From NCBI GenBank assembly GCA_021371965.1, contig JAJFVE010000138.1:1-7576 (forward strand): a DNA stretch of 7,576 nt, given 5' to 3'. The notes beneath the pieces were generated by a model. The model made no database searches and was not told the origin of the DNA. It saw nothing but the letters and a program-made list of their open reading frames with translations. This document shows, piece after piece, positions 1 to 5,887 of this stretch. This DNA comes from Planctomycetaceae bacterium. Lineage in GTDB: Bacteria; Planctomycetota; Phycisphaerae; SM23-33. A program made the position numbers and the translations under genes. The stretch's first letter is position 1, and each line of letters opens with the position of its first letter.

Positions 1-1
1 G

Positions 2-157
<156 letters not shown>

Positions 158-169
158 TCCAAAAACTTT

Positions 170-186
170 ACCACAGAGGCACAGAG
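170..186. repeat. ACCACAGAGGCACAGAG dispersed repeat
   Basis: The string ACCACAGAGGCACAGAG lies 13 nt after the stop of the flavoprotein gene. A partial relative (ACCACAGAG) is at 3203-3211. Short intergenic strings of this type are widely scattered in planctomycete and verrucomicrobial genomes (family knowledge). Its function is unknown. Confidence 0.5.
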
Positions 187-227
187 GGGGACGAGGCAGA
201 GAAGAAGCAGGATGGGCGGGCAGTGTG

Positions 228-256
228 CGCAGCGTTTGACAACGCGCTGCGGTTTT
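228..256 (+). terminator. Possible intrinsic terminator after the glutamate synthase-type gene
   Basis: A perfect 7-bp stem, CGCAGCG (228-234) with CGCTGCG (245-251), encloses a 10-nt loop and is followed by GTTTT (252-256). It sits about 70 nt downstream of the stop codon of the left-edge gene. The T-tract is only four long, so termination would be weak. Confidence 0.45.
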
Positions 257-293
257 GCCCCCCCCGCTTGCGGCATAGCAGCTTCTAACGCTC

Positions 294-321
294 TTGACGG
301 TCGACTACTGTGTGCTAGTAC
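294..321 (+). promoter_or_regulatory. Weak sigma-70-like promoter candidate for the 334-564 ORF
   Basis: TTGACG (294-299) is a good -35 match. TAGTAC (316-321), 16 nt further on, is a poor -10 match. A start of transcription near 328 would leave almost no leader before the ATG at 334, so this is tentative. Confidence 0.25.
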
Positions 322-333
322 CGTCTCCGAAGA

Positions 334-564
334 ATGAGCGGCGACAGACCAAACTGGCTGAAGCGATTGTTTTCGCGAGTATCTGCAAAGCCGCCTCGGC
401 CGACACCTCTTGAACTCATCGAGGGCGGATTCGCGATCATCGCCGAAGAGGGTAGGATCCCTGTGCGTTGGGCGGACGTGAAGGAAGTCTTCGCCTTCAA
501 GCGCGACATCTTCAGACAATTGGCGCAAAAAAGCTCCGAGGAGGGGGTGCTCCTCGGAGCTTGA
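334..564 (+). CDS. Small hypothetical protein, probably 3'-truncated
   Basis: The ORF has 76 codons from an ATG without a clear Shine-Dalgarno sequence. Its central part (residues about 27-60: FAIIAEEGRIPVRWADVKEV, then FAFKRDIF) resembles small uncharacterised proteins with an 'i-x-W-x-d-I-x-x-I-x-A-[FY]-K-R-D' core, which usually continue with an acidic 'D-x-I-C-L-x-F' strand. Here the similarity appears to stop after KRDIF. The last codons are simply the translated stem-loop of the convergent rho terminator, and the stop codon lies at its outer edge. I infer a gene that lost its 3' end, by deletion or rearrangement next to rho, and is now a remnant or makes a short product. The family resemblance is from memory and not firm. 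An N-terminal basic patch (WLKRLFSR) precedes the core. Confidence 0.4.
   Translation: MSGDRPNWLKRLFSRVSAKPPRPTPLELIEGGFAIIAEEGRIPVRWADVKEVFAFKRDIFRQLAQKSSEEGVLLGA
527..562 (-). terminator. Intrinsic terminator of rho
   Basis: Read on the - strand, a 13-bp perfect stem (550-562 with 531-543; arm AAGCTCCGAGGAG) with a 6-nt loop is followed by six T's (527-532, the first two belonging to the stem). It lies 22 nt after the rho stop codon. On the + strand it forms the end of the 334-564 ORF but lacks a T-tract there, so it is oriented to end rho transcription. Confidence 0.92.
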
Positions 565-584
565 TCGTCGTTCAATAGCTTCTT

Positions 585-2264
585 CTAGAAGTTCATCGAC
601 ATCAGGAACTCTGCGTTGGACTGCGTCTTTTTGAGCTTGCTCAGGAGCAGTTCCATCGCCTCGGTCGGTTGCATGTCGGCCAGGACCTTTCGCAGGCCTC
701 CGACTAGTCTCGCCTCGGCCGGGTCGAGCAGGAGCTCTTCCTTGCGGCTGCCGGAGCGGGAGATGTCCACGGCCGGCCACACGCGTCGGTCGACGAGTCG
801 GCGGTCGAGGTACAACTCGCTGTTGCCCGAGCCTTTGAACTCTTCAAAGATCACTTCGTCCATGCGGCTGCCGGTGTCGATCAGGGCCGTGGCGATCACG
901 GTGAGCGAGCCGCCGTTTTCGATCGCGCGGGCCGAGCCGAAGAACCGCTTGGGTTTCTGCAGGGCGTCGATGCCCACGCCGCCGGTCATGATGCGTCCGC
1001 TGCCGGGGGCCACGGCGTTGTACGCCCGGGCCAGGCGCGTGATGGAATCCATCAGCACCACGACGTCCTTGCCGAACTCGACCATGCGCTTGGCCTTGGC
1101 CAGGATCATCTCGGCGATCTGCAGATGCCGCGCGTACCCTTCGTCGAAGGTCGAGCTGACGACCTCGGCGCCGGGGCAGCCGCGCTGCATCCAGGTCACT
1201 TCTTCCGGGCGCTCGTCGATCAGCAGGATGATCACGTGCGCGTCGGGGTGGTTCTTCACGATGGCGTTGGCCATCTTCTGCAGCAGCATCGTCTTGCCCG
1301 TGCGCGGCGGGGCGACGATCAGCATGCGCTGGCCGAAGCCTACCGGCGTGATGAGGTTCACCACGCGCATCGAGAAATCATCGGCCGCGGTCTCCAGGAA
1401 GATGCGCCGGTCGGGGTGCGTGGGGGTGAGTTCTTCAAACTCGCCGCGCTTGGCGGAATCTTCGGGGCTGCCGAAGTTGATCGCCTCGACGCGCAGCAGG
1501 GCGAAGTACTTTTCCGACTCCTTGGGCGGGCGAATCTGCCCGGCCACCAGGGAACCTTCCTTGAGGTTGAAGCGGCGGATCTGGCTGGGCGAGACGTAGA
1601 TGTCGTCGGGGCTGGGCAGGTAGTTGTACTCGGGGCTGCGCAGGAACCCGAACCCGTCGGGGAGAATTTCCAGAACGCCCTCGCCGTACATCAGCCCGGT
1701 CTTCTGCACGCGCATCTTGATGATCTCGAAGACCAGCTCGTTGCGCGGGAGGTTCTTGTTGACGCCTTCTTCCTCGGCGATCTTGTGCAGGTCGGCCAGT
1801 TCCATCGCCTGCAGCTCGGTCATGTGGAGGCTGCCGCGCTTGACCTTCTCGTACTTGGCGTGCGTCTCGCGGGCGGCCGCGACGACCACGTCGCTGGCGT
1901 CGCCTTCGAGCTCGGCCTCGTAGCGGCGGCGATGCTCGCTGCGGCGGTCCTGGTGATCGTGATCCTCGCCTTCGGCGGGTTCTTCGTAGGGGGCTTCGTC
2001 GCGCGCGGCGGGCTTGGGGCGGTCGACCGGTCCGAGGCCTTCGCTCTCTTCGGCCTCGGCCTCGGGTTCGCTCTCGCTCGGGGGCGGCGGGGCGATGCCC
2101 TCGGCGGCGTCCTCGACAGCCTCGGCCGCCTTGGCGGCGGCGTCTTCTTCGACATCGCCCACCGGCGCCTCGACGGCGTCAGGGGTGGTTCCTTCCGCGG
2201 GCGGCTCGATGACTTCGGGCTTGGCCTTACGGACGTACTTGCGTTTTTTAACTTTCTTCTCCAC
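585..2264 (-). CDS. rho: Transcription termination factor Rho
   Basis: Rho is the hexameric RNA-dependent ATPase/helicase that ends transcription of untranslated RNA. From the GTG at 2264 the product is 559 residues, against about 420 in E. coli. The excess is a low-complexity N-terminal region (about 3-135): a lysine/arginine patch ([11 protein letters not shown]), then a Pro/Ala/Glu/Asp-rich acidic stretch. Next come the N-terminal helical domain (from about 149, [13 protein letters not shown]), the cold-shock-like primary RNA-binding domain ([20 protein letters not shown], about 193-212), Walker A APPRTGKT (318-325), Walker B VVVLMD (401-406), the Q-loop region (PKRFFG near 438-443) and the R-loop EEFKGSGN (474-481). 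All catalytic motifs are intact. I prefer the GTG at 2264 because GGAG lies 9 nt upstream; an in-frame TTG at 2309 would add 15 residues but has no ribosome site. The gene lies downstream of coaE on the same strand and ends in a strong intrinsic terminator. Confidence 0.97.
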   Translation of the reverse strand: MEKKVKKRKYVRKAKPEVIEPPAEGTTPDAVEAPVGDVEEDAAAKAAEAVEDAAEGIAPPPPSESEPEAEAEESEGLGPVDRPKPAARDEAPYEEPAEGEDHDHQDRRSEHRRRYEAELEGDASDVVVAAARETHAKYEKVKRGSLHMTELQAMELADLHKIAEEEGVNKNLPRNELVFEIIKMRVQKTGLMYGEGVLEILPDGFGFLRSPEYNYLPSPDDIYVSPSQIRRFNLKEGSLVAGQIRPPKESEKYFALLRVEAINFGSPEDSAKRGEFEELTPTHPDRRIFLETAADDFSMRVVNLITPVGFGQRMLIVAPPRTGKTMLLQKMANAIVKNHPDAHVIILLIDERPEEVTWMQRGCPGAEVVSSTFDEGYARHLQIAEMILAKAKRMVEFGKDVVVLMDSITRLARAYNAVAPGSGRIMTGGVGIDALQKPKRFFGSARAIENGGSLTVIATALIDTGSRMDEVIFEEFKGSGNSELYLDRRLVDRRVWPAVDISRSGSRKEELLLDPAEARLVGGLRKVLADMQPTEAMELLLSKLKKTQSNAEFLMSMNF

Positions 2265-2275
2265 GGTCGTGTGCT

Positions 2276-2349
2276 CCAGCCGGCATTTTAGCCCTGATAT
2301 GCTCGGCAACAGGTGGGGCTTCGTCCCCTCGGCCGGCTGGGCTGCCGGC
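2276..2349 (-). promoter_or_regulatory. Candidate structured leader of rho with competing stems
   Basis: Three segments in the rho 5' region share GCCGGC. On the - strand the order is A (2349-2344), B (CCAGCCGGC, 2340-2332) and C (GCCGGCTGG, 2284-2276). B and C are perfectly complementary over 9 bp. A and B can form a 6-bp hairpin with a 6-nt loop. C overlaps the first G's of the GGAG ribosome site of rho, so B:C pairing would partly hide it and A:B pairing would free it. A further GGGG/CCCC hairpin (2315-2328) lies in the B:C loop. The pairings are seen directly; a regulatory role is inferred, in line with the known autoregulation of rho in several bacteria. GC-rich chance pairing is the alternative. 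Confidence 0.35.
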
Positions 2350-2434
2350 GGCGGTATGTTTTTTGTGTCCCAGAATCAGCGGATACTGTGCACCAGCAAC
2401 AGCCGGGGCATTCGTGCCATCAGCACAGGTCGAA

Positions 2435-3061
2435 TCAGGAAGGTCCCTTGGCGTGCGTAATTCTCGTGAAAACCTCGCGGACCTGCTGCTCCAGATCAGT
2501 CTCGCTGGAGCAGTTGTACACACTATATTGGCACATCGATCGCTTTATGTCTAGCGAAATCTGCGAATCTTCTCGCCGTTTCCACATCGCCTGGTCCCAC
2601 CCTCGCGCCGACGCCGCCCGGCGGCTGCGAGTCTCCGGATCCGCCTCGACAAAAATCATCGCCGTGCACAAGCTATTCCATCCCGTCTCGACCATGATCG
2701 CCGCATCGAGAACGACGGCCGGGGCTCCCTCGTCCGCACCGGCGGCCGCGATCAGATCCTCAAGCCGCCGCCGCATCCGCGGGTGCATAACCGCATTCAG
2801 AGCGGCTAGTGCCTGAGGGTTATTAAATACGATCTCCGCCACTTTCCGGCGGTCGATGCGTCCTTGGGCATCCAGCGCGCCGGCGCCCAGAGCGGCGGTG
2901 ACCTCGCCACGCACCTCAGGTTCATCGAGCATCTGATGGCCGAGCACGTCGGCATCTACTACCGGGCAACCGAGGCGATTCAAGGTCGCAGCCACGGTGC
3001 TTTTTCCGGCGCCAACGCCACCCAGGATTCCAATAACCGGTTTGGATGTTCCGTTGCTCAT
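2435..3061 (-). CDS. coaE: Dephospho-CoA kinase
   Basis: CoaE phosphorylates the 3'-hydroxyl of the ribose of dephospho-CoA with ATP, the last step of coenzyme A synthesis, in the cytosol. The 208-residue product has the family layout: P-loop GGVGAGKS (14-21), the DAD motif (36-38, VVDADVLGHQ) that marks CoaE, HPRMRRR (93-99), the VLDAAIMVE strand (117-125, where most CoaE proteins have PLLFE), an arginine-rich lid region (about 147-167) and a C-terminal YNCSSETDLEQQV segment matching the usual 'N-x-G-s-x-e-x-l-x-x-Q-v'. The length is typical. I chose the ATG at 3061 because it leaves the usual short lead before the P-loop. A TTG at 3097 would add 12 residues; the GGGAG just before 3061 is closer than ideal. 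rho follows 170 nt downstream in the same direction, so the two may be co-transcribed. Confidence 0.95.
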   Translation of the reverse strand: MSNGTSKPVIGILGGVGAGKSTVAATLNRLGCPVVDADVLGHQMLDEPEVRGEVTAALGAGALDAQGRIDRRKVAEIVFNNPQALAALNAVMHPRMRRRLEDLIAAAGADEGAPAVVLDAAIMVETGWNSLCTAMIFVEADPETRSRRAASARGWDQAMWKRREDSQISLDIKRSMCQYSVYNCSSETDLEQQVREVFTRITHAKGPS

Positions 3062-3294
3062 CTCCCACGATTGTCGCCGCCCGTGAAGACAAGTCAAACG
3101 TATAAGGCGCCAGATGAGTCTCTTTATTCTAGGAGGCCTGCGGCCGCGGAGCGGAGGTTTTCACTGCGGAGTAACAAGATACGACACCTTTGCTGGACGC
3201 AGACCACAGAGTAAGGAGATAGGGGCACAGATGCTATGATTGTCACGAAATTGGGACCTCCCCCGTTTTCCCTTTCCCAGGCACGTCGGTCAGG
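3062..3294. other. Intergenic region between coaE and the methyltransferase gene
   Basis: This 233-nt stretch lies between the start of coaE and the end of the methyltransferase gene, both on the - strand. It should hold the coaE promoter. A TAGAAT (- strand, 3131-3126) could be a -10 box, but no convincing -35 precedes it. It also carries a GCGGCCGC palindrome and the ACCACAGAG string at 3203-3211. I see no clear terminator for the methyltransferase gene. Confidence 0.4.
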
Positions 3295-4032
3295 CTACTT
3301 CCGTGCGTTGATGTGGAGGCTGATGATCTTGCCGTTCAGGGCGGAAATCATCGCCTGACCAGCATAGGCGGTCTCGCGTACTACCACGTCGCGGAACCCG
3401 GCTTCGTTCATGGCGGCAAGATACTCCTTCTTGCCGCACGCGACGGCTAGCCATTCCTCCCAAATCTTCATGCCGGGATCATCGCTGCGACCGATTGTGC
3501 CCTCAACAACCAGATCAGTGATGCAGATTTCGCCGTTGGGCTTCAATACTCTGTGCGCTTCCTTGAAGGCCGCCGCCTTGTCGCGGGCATGGTTGATGAC
3601 GCAATTGCTGATGATTACGTCGATTGATTCGCTGCCCAGGGGCAGATGCTCGATCTGTCCGTGCCTGAACTCGACGTTTCCGTAGCCGCCCTCGGCCGCG
3701 AAGGCGGTCGCCCGCTCCACCATTGCCGGCGTTGCGTCAACGCCGATGACTTTCCCCTTCGCGCCGACCTTCTTGGCCGCGATGAAGGCGTCCAACCCGC
3801 TGCCAGCGCCCAAGTCGAGCACAATCTGCCCTGGTCGAAGCGCGGCCAGAGCCGCTGGATTGCCGCAGCCCATGCCCATCTTCACCGAACCTTCGGGCAC
3901 TCCCGCCGTGTCATCCGCCGAATAACCGTTCACCCGCAGAGATGCCGCGCGATCGGTTCCGGCAGGGACATGGGATGCCATGTGTTCGTATTGGCCGCCG
4001 AGCGGCGTCTCAGCCTGTCCTTTCCGCGCCAT
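3295..4032 (-). CDS. ArsM-like SAM-dependent methyltransferase (arsenite methyltransferase family)
   Basis: The product is a 245-residue class I methyltransferase. Residues 54-60 (MGCGNPA), 70-79 (IVLDLGAGSG, SAM-binding motif I), 95-99 (VIGVD, the acidic residue that binds the SAM ribose), 119-131 (NVEFRHGQIEHLP), 138-147 (DVIISNCVIN) and 161-174 (RVLKPNGEICITDL) match the ArsM consensus closely, notably GCGNP before motif I and SNCVIN. C144 and C199 (VACGKKEY) sit where ArsM has arsenic-binding cysteines; C56 (GMGCG) is a further conserved one. ArsM methylates trivalent arsenic to volatile or excreted forms. The N-terminus is shorter than usual, and no arsR or other ars gene is adjacent, so the substrate is not proven. 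The start at 4032 has GGTGAG 9 nt upstream; an ATG at 3981 is the alternative. The reading frame stays open upstream only because it crosses a transposase remnant. Confidence 0.85.
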   Translation of the reverse strand: MARKGQAETPLGGQYEHMASHVPAGTDRAASLRVNGYSADDTAGVPEGSVKMGMGCGNPAALAALRPGQIVLDLGAGSGLDAFIAAKKVGAKGKVIGVDATPAMVERATAFAAEGGYGNVEFRHGQIEHLPLGSESIDVIISNCVINHARDKAAAFKEAHRVLKPNGEICITDLVVEGTIGRSDDPGMKIWEEWLAVACGKKEYLAAMNEAGFRDVVVRETAYAGQAMISALNGKIISLHINARK

Positions 4033-4054
4033 AGGTCTGCTCTCACCGCACGTC

Positions 4055-4104
4055 AAATCAGCGGACACCCAAATCTGGGGACACCACAAATCTCGGACAC
4101 CATA
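4055..4104 (-). repeat. Three tandem 16-17-bp units at the end of RAYT remnant 1
   Basis: On the + strand the units are AAATCAGCGGACACCC (4055-4070), AAATCTGGGGACACCAC (4071-4087) and AAATCTCGGACACCATA (4088-4104). On the - strand each carries GGTGTCC, the same core as the 3' ends of the other RAYT remnants. The array stops 22 nt before the methyltransferase start codon, so it occupies that gene's immediate upstream region. Confidence 0.75.
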
Positions 4105-4285
4105 CAAAAAACACCATACACGTTTTCTCGTCTTCTTGCCCTTTCGGGGCCGGCTGCCGGGATTGGGGCAGGGGGCGGCCCAGGGCGGCCTCGAGCTTTC
4201 TGACGAACCCCACCGACTCCAGCGGTCTGCCTGTATTCTCGCTGCGGTGAAGCGCCCGGGCAAGGTCCTGCTCGTCTTTTTCGTC
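4055..4285 (-). mobile_element. RAYT (REP-associated tyrosine transposase) remnant 1: C-terminal tail and 3' end
   Basis: Read on the - strand from 4285, the frame gives DEKDEQDLARALHRSENTGR, then PLESVGFVRKLEAALGRPLP. This is the C-terminal tail of IS200-like REP-associated tyrosine transposases, recognised by 'H-R-S-E-x-T-G-R-P-L-x-S-x-x-F-V-x-K-L-E-x-x-L-G-R-P-L'. The body of the enzyme, with its HxH metal site and catalytic tyrosine, is absent, and the stop codon found in the other copies is mutated away (position near 4120). Downstream are the GGTGTCC tandem units. It is a decayed, inactive fragment in opposite orientation to the other copies and lies just upstream of the methyltransferase gene. 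Confidence 0.8.
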
Positions 4286-4390
4286 GCGCGCTGCAAAACC
4301 TGTCGGCTTTTCGGCTATCAGCCGTCAACTCGCGTTGGACGGTGCAATTCGCGTTGCTGAGGCAGCGAGTGCCTGTACCCGGACTAAGGA

Positions 4391-4448
4391 AGAAACTAGT
4401 ATGGTGTCCCCGGGTGTGGTGTCCCCGGGTGTCCCCGGATTACCGGGG
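4391..4448 (+). repeat. Bare RAYT 3' end with a 15-bp tandem duplication and hairpin
   Basis: AGAAACTAGTATGGTGTCCC starts at 4391 and equals the end of the coding region plus stop codon seen in RAYT remnants 2 and 3, but no transposase tail precedes it. The unit TGGTGTCCCCGGGTG is perfectly repeated in tandem (4402-4416, 4417-4431). The sequence then ends in CCCCGG-ATTA-CCGGGG (4433-4448), a 6-bp hairpin of the kind found at REP or IS200-type ends. Confidence 0.7.
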
Positions 4449-4481
4449 GGCATGTTTCAGGAAGCCAGGGGGGGAATTGGG

Positions 4482-4509
4482 TTGCCGGGACTGTAGATTG
4501 CCGTACAAT
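4482..4509 (+). promoter_or_regulatory. Sigma-70-type promoter of the small lipoprotein gene
   Basis: TTGCCG (4482-4487; 4 of 6 consensus bases) and TACAAT (4504-4509; 5 of 6) are 16 nt apart. Transcription would begin near 4516, giving a leader of about 64 nt before the ATG at 4580. This is the best promoter match in the window. Confidence 0.6.
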
Positions 4510-4519
4510 CCTGCTGGCG

Positions 4520-4538
4520 GCTGACGTCAGTCGTCAGC
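4520..4538 (+). promoter_or_regulatory. Palindromic candidate operator or leader hairpin
   Basis: GCTGACG (4520-4526) and CGTCAGC (4532-4538) form an inverted repeat around 5 nt. Nested in it is the perfect 10-bp palindrome CTGACGTCAG (4521-4530). It lies just after the predicted transcription start, a usual place for a repressor site or a 5' stem-loop. No regulator gene is visible nearby, so the role is inferred from position only. Confidence 0.4.
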
Positions 4539-4579
4539 ACATTGAACCTGTCATGAGATCAAAAGTAAGGAGCTCGCTG

Positions 4580-4939
4580 ATGCGTAAGATCACATTGTTG
4601 CTGTTGGCCATCGTACTGGTTGCAGGCCTTCGCGGCTGTTCAAAAAAGGCCAGCGAGGACATCCCGCCGGAACAGGCCAAGTCCGAAGCCGCAAAGATGG
4701 ATGTCGAGCAGCTCAAGGCCAAGGTCGCCCAATACGAGGAGGCGATAAAGGCCAAGCAGCCGGAGATCGAGAAGCTTCAAAAGGAAATCGGAGCCGGCCT
4801 GGCCGATGCGATGAGCGGCAAGAAGACGCAAAATGCCGACACGATCAAGAAAGAGCTCGAAGCACTCCAGAAGTCCGTTCAGGCATTGACGGAACGGATG
4901 GGGATTTACGCCGCGGAACTGAAAAAGAAAGCAAGCTAG
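4580..4939 (+). CDS. Small predicted coiled-coil lipoprotein
   Basis: The product is 119 residues. I chose the ATG at 4580 because AAGGAG (4567-4572) lies 7 nt upstream; an upstream in-frame ATG at 4553 lacks a ribosome site. Residues 1-20 (MRKITLLLLAIVLVAGLRGC) form a type II signal peptide with a short basic start, a hydrophobic core and a lipobox LRGC; arginine at -2 is unusual. Cys20 would be lipidated and the protein anchored to a membrane. The rest is charged and helical (Lys, Glu, Ala, Gln), with two heptad-like stretches at about 40-70 and 86-117 separated by a Gly/Ala hinge, suggesting a coiled-coil hairpin. I do not recognise the family, and no function can be given. It has its own promoter and a palindrome in the leader, and lies between RAYT remnants; remnant 2 begins 3 nt after its stop codon. 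Confidence 0.8.
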   Translation: MRKITLLLLAIVLVAGLRGCSKKASEDIPPEQAKSEAAKMDVEQLKAKVAQYEEAIKAKQPEIEKLQKEIGAGLADAMSGKKTQNADTIKKELEALQKSVQALTERMGIYAAELKKKAS

Positions 4940-4942
4940 ATC

Positions 4943-5137
4943 CTGAAGCTGACCGAGCAACCCCTTGCCCAGACCATGCACCGCAGCGAGACAGGCAGAC
5001 CGCTGGGGTTGAAGGAATTCGTCCAGAAGCTCGAGGCCGCCCTGGCCCGCCCCTTGCTCCCCAACCCCGGCGGCCGGCCGCCAAAGGCCAAGAAGACGAA
5101 ACGAAAACGCAGAAACTAGTATGGTGTTCCCGGATTA
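4943..5137 (+). mobile_element. RAYT remnant 2: C-terminal tail and 3' end
   Basis: The frame from 4943 to the TAG at 5117-5119 encodes LKLTEQPLAQTMHRSETGRP, then LGLKEFVQKLEAALARPLLP and a basic tail (GGRPPKAKKTKRKRRN). It is the same transposase C-terminus as remnants 1 and 3. The stop is followed by TATGGTGTTCCCGGATTA (5120-5137), the shared terminal sequence. Everything N-terminal to the tail is missing. The fragment is in the same reading frame as the lipoprotein gene that ends at 4939, one codon away. Confidence 0.8.
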
Positions 5138-5445
5138 GCCGGCTTCGGCGTGACAAGCATCACGCAGCGCGGCAACCGCCGCCAGCAGGCGTTCTTCGGC
5201 GACGATGATGGCCGGTTGGGTCTGCTCGTAGCAGGAGTACCTCTGCGACGACAAAGACGAGCAGGCCCTTGCCCAGGCGCTGCATCGCAGCGAGAATACA
5301 GGCAGACCGCTGGGGTCGATGGGGTTCGTCAAGAAGCTCGAGGCGGCCTTGGGACGCCCTTTGCTCCCCAACCCCGGCGGGCGGCCGCCAAAGCCCAAGA
5401 AGACGAAACGAAGGCGAAGAAACTAGTATGGTGTCCCCGGATTAT
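5138..5445 (+). mobile_element. RAYT remnant 3: internally deleted copy with N- and C-terminal pieces
   Basis: The first part (frame of 5150; ITQRGNRRQQAFFGDDDG) matches the N-terminal 'H-x-x-x-R-G-N-x-x-x-x-x-F-x-D-D' region of IS200-like REP-associated transposases. After a junction near 5228-5234 the frame changes, and EYLCDDKDEQALAQALHRSE, then NTGRPLGSMGFVKKLEAALG and a basic tail follow up to the TAG at 5426-5428. The middle of about 130-150 residues, with the HxH motif and catalytic tyrosine, has been deleted, so the copy is dead. After the stop comes TATGGTGTCCCCGGATTA. It follows remnant 2 directly, and its 3' end touches the toxin ORF. Confidence 0.82.
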
Positions 5446-5887
5446 GCGATCCGCCGCAGAAATAGAAGCATGGTATCCCTCCGGCGGAGCACAGGCGGCG
5501 CTCCGTGGTGTTAGTTGGGTTGAAGAACCATTGACAGTGACCGCTGGGAGCGATGCAGCGGTTTACTCCGCTGGCGCTACTGGCGCACGCTGCAATCTGA
5601 TGAGTCGCCTCCCTGAAGTGCCGCAACTTGGCGTTGCTCGTGTAGATGGGTCTCTAGGAATAGTGCGATTTGATGGACTTGAGGATGGTATCCTAATTGA
5701 CCGCAAGCTGTCCGTTACATCTTATCCCAAAACGTATGGGCAAGCTGTCCGTCAATCTGAAGTGTTGTCATATCATGGGTTGACCGGCCGCTGGGAGGTT
5801 CCCACAGCGGCCGAAGCCGCTCGCGCCCAGAGGATATTTGACGCCCTGGGGATCAAGAACATAACGCTAAAGGTGGTGCCGAGATGA
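5444..5887 (+). CDS. Restriction-endonuclease-fold toxin domain protein (Tox-REase-like), lacking a delivery domain
   Basis: From the ATG at 5444 the product is 147 residues. The C-terminal half carries IVRFDGLEDGILIDRKLSVT (residues 73-92), then RQSEVLSYHGLTGRWEVP and IKNITLKVVP. A 'F-D-G-x(6-8)-[LI]-D-x-K' core followed by a W-x-V-P strand and a last beta strand is typical of polymorphic toxin nuclease domains with the PD-(D/E)xK fold; D77, D86 and K88 are the likely catalytic residues. Such domains normally end very long secreted proteins (RHS, CDI, type VI or VII effectors) and attack DNA or RNA in rival cells. Here no signal peptide, RHS repeats or pre-toxin region precede it, only RAYT remnant 3, and there is no ribosome site before the ATG. 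The gene is probably 5'-truncated. The frame is also open back to a GTG at 5150 across the remnant (245 codons), and an internal ATG at 5600 exists. Base composition is visibly lower in G+C than in rho. Confidence 0.65.
   Translation: MRSAAEIEAWYPSGGAQAALRGVSWVEEPLTVTAGSDAAVYSAGATGARCNLMSRLPEVPQLGVARVDGSLGIVRFDGLEDGILIDRKLSVTSYPKTYGQAVRQSEVLSYHGLTGRWEVPTAAEAARAQRIFDALGIKNITLKVVPR

Noticed and set aside
616..2291. Long + strand open frames (327 and 388 codons) opposite rho
   Set aside because: They lie antisense to a fully motif-supported rho gene; their repetitive composition mirrors the GC-rich rho codons, and no family features are seen.
2248..2523. 91-codon - strand ORF between coaE and rho
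   Set aside because: It overlaps the coaE 3' end and the rho start out of frame, and no motifs or composition suggest coding.
4033..4296. 88-residue N-terminal extension of the methyltransferase
   Set aside because: It translates RAYT remnant 1 in a non-native frame; ArsM homology begins after the ATG at 4032.
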